Shown one piece after another: positions 6,098-7,864 of a stretch of 7,864 nt of DNA. The notes under the pieces were generated by a model. That model saw only the letters and a list, made by a program, of their open reading frames with translations. It had not been told where the DNA came from and did not search any database. Positions within the stretch are counted from its first letter, which is position 1; each line of letters starts with the position of its first letter. The stretch spans positions 1 through 7,864 of the forward strand of contig CAUEUD010000178.1 of the NCBI GenBank assembly GCA_959020865.1, read 5' to 3'. The stretch is from Eubacterium limosum (GTDB lineage: Bacteria; Bacillota; Clostridia; Eubacteriales; Eubacteriaceae). The position numbers were made by a program, and so were the translations under genes.

Positions 6098-6108
6098 ATT
6101 ATAACATA
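6098..6108 (-). promoter_or_regulatory. Extended -10 promoter of the exonuclease gene
   Basis: On the minus strand TATGT precedes a perfect TATAAT (6098-6103), again the TRTGn form. The hexamer 17 bp upstream (GCTCAC) is a poor -35; TTGGCT is a better match but lies 20 bp away. The transcript would start near 6091, leaving a leader of about 45 bases. Confidence 0.65.
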
Positions 6109-6113
6109 GAATC

Positions 6114-6155
6114 ATGAGCAGTGAGCCAAGAAATGTACGGGAGATGAAAAAATGA
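6114..6155 (+). CDS. Possible 13-codon upstream ORF before the kinase
   Basis: ATG at 6114 opens 13 codons (MSSEPRNVREMKK) and stops at TGA 6153-6155, overlapping the kinase start as ATGA. It lies inside the predicted kinase leader. There is no Shine-Dalgarno site before it, so translation is doubtful and it may be chance. Confidence 0.2.
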   Translation: MSSEPRNVREMKK

Positions 6156-7651
6156 ACTATATCATCGGGATTGACGGCGGAACCACCAAAATAAAGGCGG
6201 TCCTTTTCGACACTACAGGCCACGAGATCGAGACCGTGGCGGCCCCCAGCGATATTCTGGAAGACGGTGTGCGCAAAGAACTGGACATGGATTTTTTCTG
6301 GGAAAAGACAGCGGCCTGCGTGCGCCTGCTGATGGAGAAGGGGCCTGCGGCGCCTGAAGATATTCTGGCTGTCGGCGTGACCGGACAAGGCGAGGGCTTG
6401 TGGACTCTGGATAAAAACAACCGGCCGGTGGGCCGCGCCATTTTGTGGAACGACGGACGCGCCCACGAGGAAAACTGGGCCGTCAATGAGAAAACTCCCG
6501 GGATCGGCAAGCTGGTGCACCGGAACCTGGGCACGCCGGCAGGAGCCGGGAGCGCCCTTCTCCTGCTGCGGTGGACCAAGGATAACCGTCCGGATGTATA
6601 CCGCCAGATCCAGACCGTGTTCTTTGCAAAGGACTGGCTGCGGTACTGTATGACGGATAAAATCGCCACAGACCCCACCGACGGTGGCGCCGCCTACCTG
6701 CGGCTCATCGACGGCACGCCAGCAGTACAGGCCCTGACCGTGCTCAGTCTTTCTGAGGCAGAGAGCGGCATTCCCAAGGTACTGCCCTCCGATACGGTTG
6801 CCGGCCCATTGACAGCAGCGGCTGCGGAAAAAATGGGCCTGCGGGCTGGAATCCCGGTAGTCACCGGAGCCATGGACGTGGTGGCCTCTACGGTGGGCAC
6901 TGGCGCGGTGGCCGTGGGTGACGCCGCGGTGGTGCTGGGTACCACCTGTGCCGTGGAGCAGGTGCTGCGGCTCCGCGACTGTGATGTGACACGCTGCCGC
7001 AGGCACTACCTGCACCATGTGCAGGCGGATCTGGCCATTGATTTGTCCTCCACCATCAACGGTATGGAAAACGTGGAGTGGATGATGCGTGAGATTGCCA
7101 GAAGTGGCAATTACCGGGTGGTGGAGGGGCTCATTGAGGATACCCCTCCGGGCAGCGGCGGGGTTGTTTACCATCCTTACCTGTCCGTGGCCGGTGAGCG
7201 GGCGCCCTTCCAGCACCGGGATGCCAGCGCCAGTTTTTTTGGGGTGAACTCGGGAACGACCAAGGGAGACCTCATGCGCGCGGTGTACGAGGGGCTGGCC
7301 TTCTCAGTCCGTGACTGCCTGGAGGGCGGCGGCTATCGGGGACGCCTGCTGCTTTCCGGCGGCGGCGCGGGAAGCGAGACCCTTTCACAGATGATCGCCG
7401 ACGTGACCGGGCAGTCCGTGGTGGTGACCAGGGGCACAGAGTTTGGCGCCCTCGGGGCTGCCATGGCCGCCGGAGTCGCCATTGGCCTCTTTGACAGCGT
7501 GGGGAATGCCGCCGCTAAATGCTGCCGTCTTAAAAAGATTTACAAGCCCCACCAAAATGCAATGTACGAAAAGTGCTATACCTTCTACCGTGAGCTCAGA
7601 GCTGCCTTCGGGCCGTTGTGGGAGCGTCGGGCGGAGATTTTTGAGAAATAA
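6152..7651 (+). CDS. FGGY-family carbohydrate kinase (xylulokinase/L-xylulose kinase-like)
   Basis: A 499-residue cytoplasmic ATP-dependent sugar kinase, the usual family length. The N-terminal domain starts with phosphate-binding DGGTTKIKAVLFD (8-20), followed by TGQGEGLWTLD (77-87) and the sugar-site segment WNDGRAHE (99-106). The likely catalytic base is Asp242 in TGAMDVV. The C-terminal domain has GTTCAVEQ (263-270), the adenosine-contact segment LSGGGAGSETLSQM (401-414), and EFGALGAA (430-437). From memory, the segment around 77-106 resembles E. coli LyxK (L-xylulose kinase), and the family also includes erythritol and gluconate kinases, so the substrate is open. The start has GGGAG (6139-6143) eight bases upstream. 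No transporter, isomerase or aldolase lies beside it, and it ends in its own terminator, so context does not settle the pathway. Confidence 0.92.
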   Translation: MNYIIGIDGGTTKIKAVLFDTTGHEIETVAAPSDILEDGVRKELDMDFFWEKTAACVRLLMEKGPAAPEDILAVGVTGQGEGLWTLDKNNRPVGRAILWNDGRAHEENWAVNEKTPGIGKLVHRNLGTPAGAGSALLLLRWTKDNRPDVYRQIQTVFFAKDWLRYCMTDKIATDPTDGGAAYLRLIDGTPAVQALTVLSLSEAESGIPKVLPSDTVAGPLTAAAAEKMGLRAGIPVVTGAMDVVASTVGTGAVAVGDAAVVLGTTCAVEQVLRLRDCDVTRCRRHYLHHVQADLAIDLSSTINGMENVEWMMREIARSGNYRVVEGLIEDTPPGSGGVVYHPYLSVAGERAPFQHRDASASFFGVNSGTTKGDLMRAVYEGLAFSVRDCLEGGGYRGRLLLSGGGAGSETLSQMIADVTGQSVVVTRGTEFGALGAAMAAGVAIGLFDSVGNAAAKCCRLKKIYKPHQNAMYEKCYTFYRELRAAFGPLWERRAEIFEK

Positions 7652-7684
7652 AAGTAAATTTAATAAAGAAAAGCAATTTTTATG

Positions 7685-7730
7685 AATAAAAAGTCTGATG
7701 TGCGTTTTTGTGCATTGGGCTTTTTATTTT
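7685..7730 (+). terminator. Terminator of the sugar kinase gene
   Basis: A 19-pair stem is possible between 7685-7703 and 7710-7728 around the loop GTTTTT, including several G-U wobbles in the upper half. The lower part AATAAAAAGTC/GGCTTTTTATT is continuous with one wobble. T-rich sequence makes up and follows the 3' arm. It lies 33 bases after the kinase stop. The A/T-rich lower stem would also allow some termination on the opposite strand. Confidence 0.75.
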
Positions 7731-7803
7731 GCGCTGTTTAGAGCTGAAAAGATAAAATCAGAACTATTATCTTAAAAAACTTAATGAGAAAATGTAATAT
7801 TAC

Positions 7804-7832
7804 TTGACAAATGTAACAAAACAGTGTAAATT
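7804..7832 (+). promoter_or_regulatory. Promoter reading out of the right edge
   Basis: A perfect TTGACA (7804-7809), a 17-bp spacer and TAAATT (7827-7832, four of six) form a plausible sigma-A promoter for a gene beyond the window. A 9-bp inverted repeat, ACAAATGTA (7808-7816) and TACATTTGT (7845-7853), brackets the -10 box and could be an operator. An ATG at 7839 stays open to the edge but falls at the expected transcript start and has no ribosome site. Confidence 0.6.
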
Positions 7833-7864
7833 GTAGTCATGAAATACATTTGTAAAACAAAAAT

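Noticed and set aside
6059..7216. 385-codon minus-strand frame opposite the sugar kinase
   Set aside because: It mirrors the kinase coding strand, is rich in His, Gln and Arg as expected of an antisense frame, and the kinase reading has full FGGY motifs.

Overview
The window looks like chromosomal DNA from a moderately GC-rich Firmicute. The Shine-Dalgarno sites are strong (AAAGGAG, AGGAGG), the extended -10 promoters have the Gram-positive TRTGnTATAAT form, genes are packed tightly on one strand, and the two-component system and FtsX-type ABC transporter are of Firmicutes type. An origin in the Eubacterium limosum/Eubacteriaceae group is a guess from overall feel, not a demonstrated assignment. 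I see no transposase, integrase, tRNA, rRNA or CRISPR array.

Left part (1-2684, minus strand): a three-gene unit read right to left. It has an FtsX-like permease, an ABC ATPase 12 bases later, and a small two-helix membrane protein that overlaps the ATPase by 11 bases and runs off the left edge. Its promoter region carries GTTTGTGTGA-like direct repeats that could bind a response regulator. Middle part (2685-4819, minus): an OmpR/PhoB-class response regulator and a sensor kinase joined by an ATGA overlap and closed by a rho-independent terminator. The layout suggests that the two-component system senses an envelope or drug signal and controls the adjacent transporter. That is inference from adjacency and the repeats.

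Region 4820-5281 has no convincing protein gene but is not empty. On the minus strand it holds, in order of transcription, the terminator of the exonuclease gene, an A/T-rich tract, a very good promoter (TAGACA, 17 bp, TATAAT with an extended -10), about 187 bases with foldable segments, and a 15-bp perfect inverted repeat acting as a terminator. I read this as a small-RNA gene, or less likely a leader RNA of the response-regulator operon. Its terminator loop displays CUCCUCCC, which could pair with Shine-Dalgarno sites. This is the most interesting unexplained element in the window.

Right part: an exonuclease III-family (AP endonuclease) gene on the minus strand (5282-6046) is divergent from a single FGGY-family sugar kinase on the plus strand (6152-7651). 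Their two extended -10 boxes face each other seven bases apart, so the two promoters probably cannot be occupied at once. The kinase ends in a long terminator. A TTGACA promoter near the right edge points to a gene beyond the window. Three minus-strand promoters (exonuclease, candidate RNA, response regulator) share a nearly identical 17-bp core.
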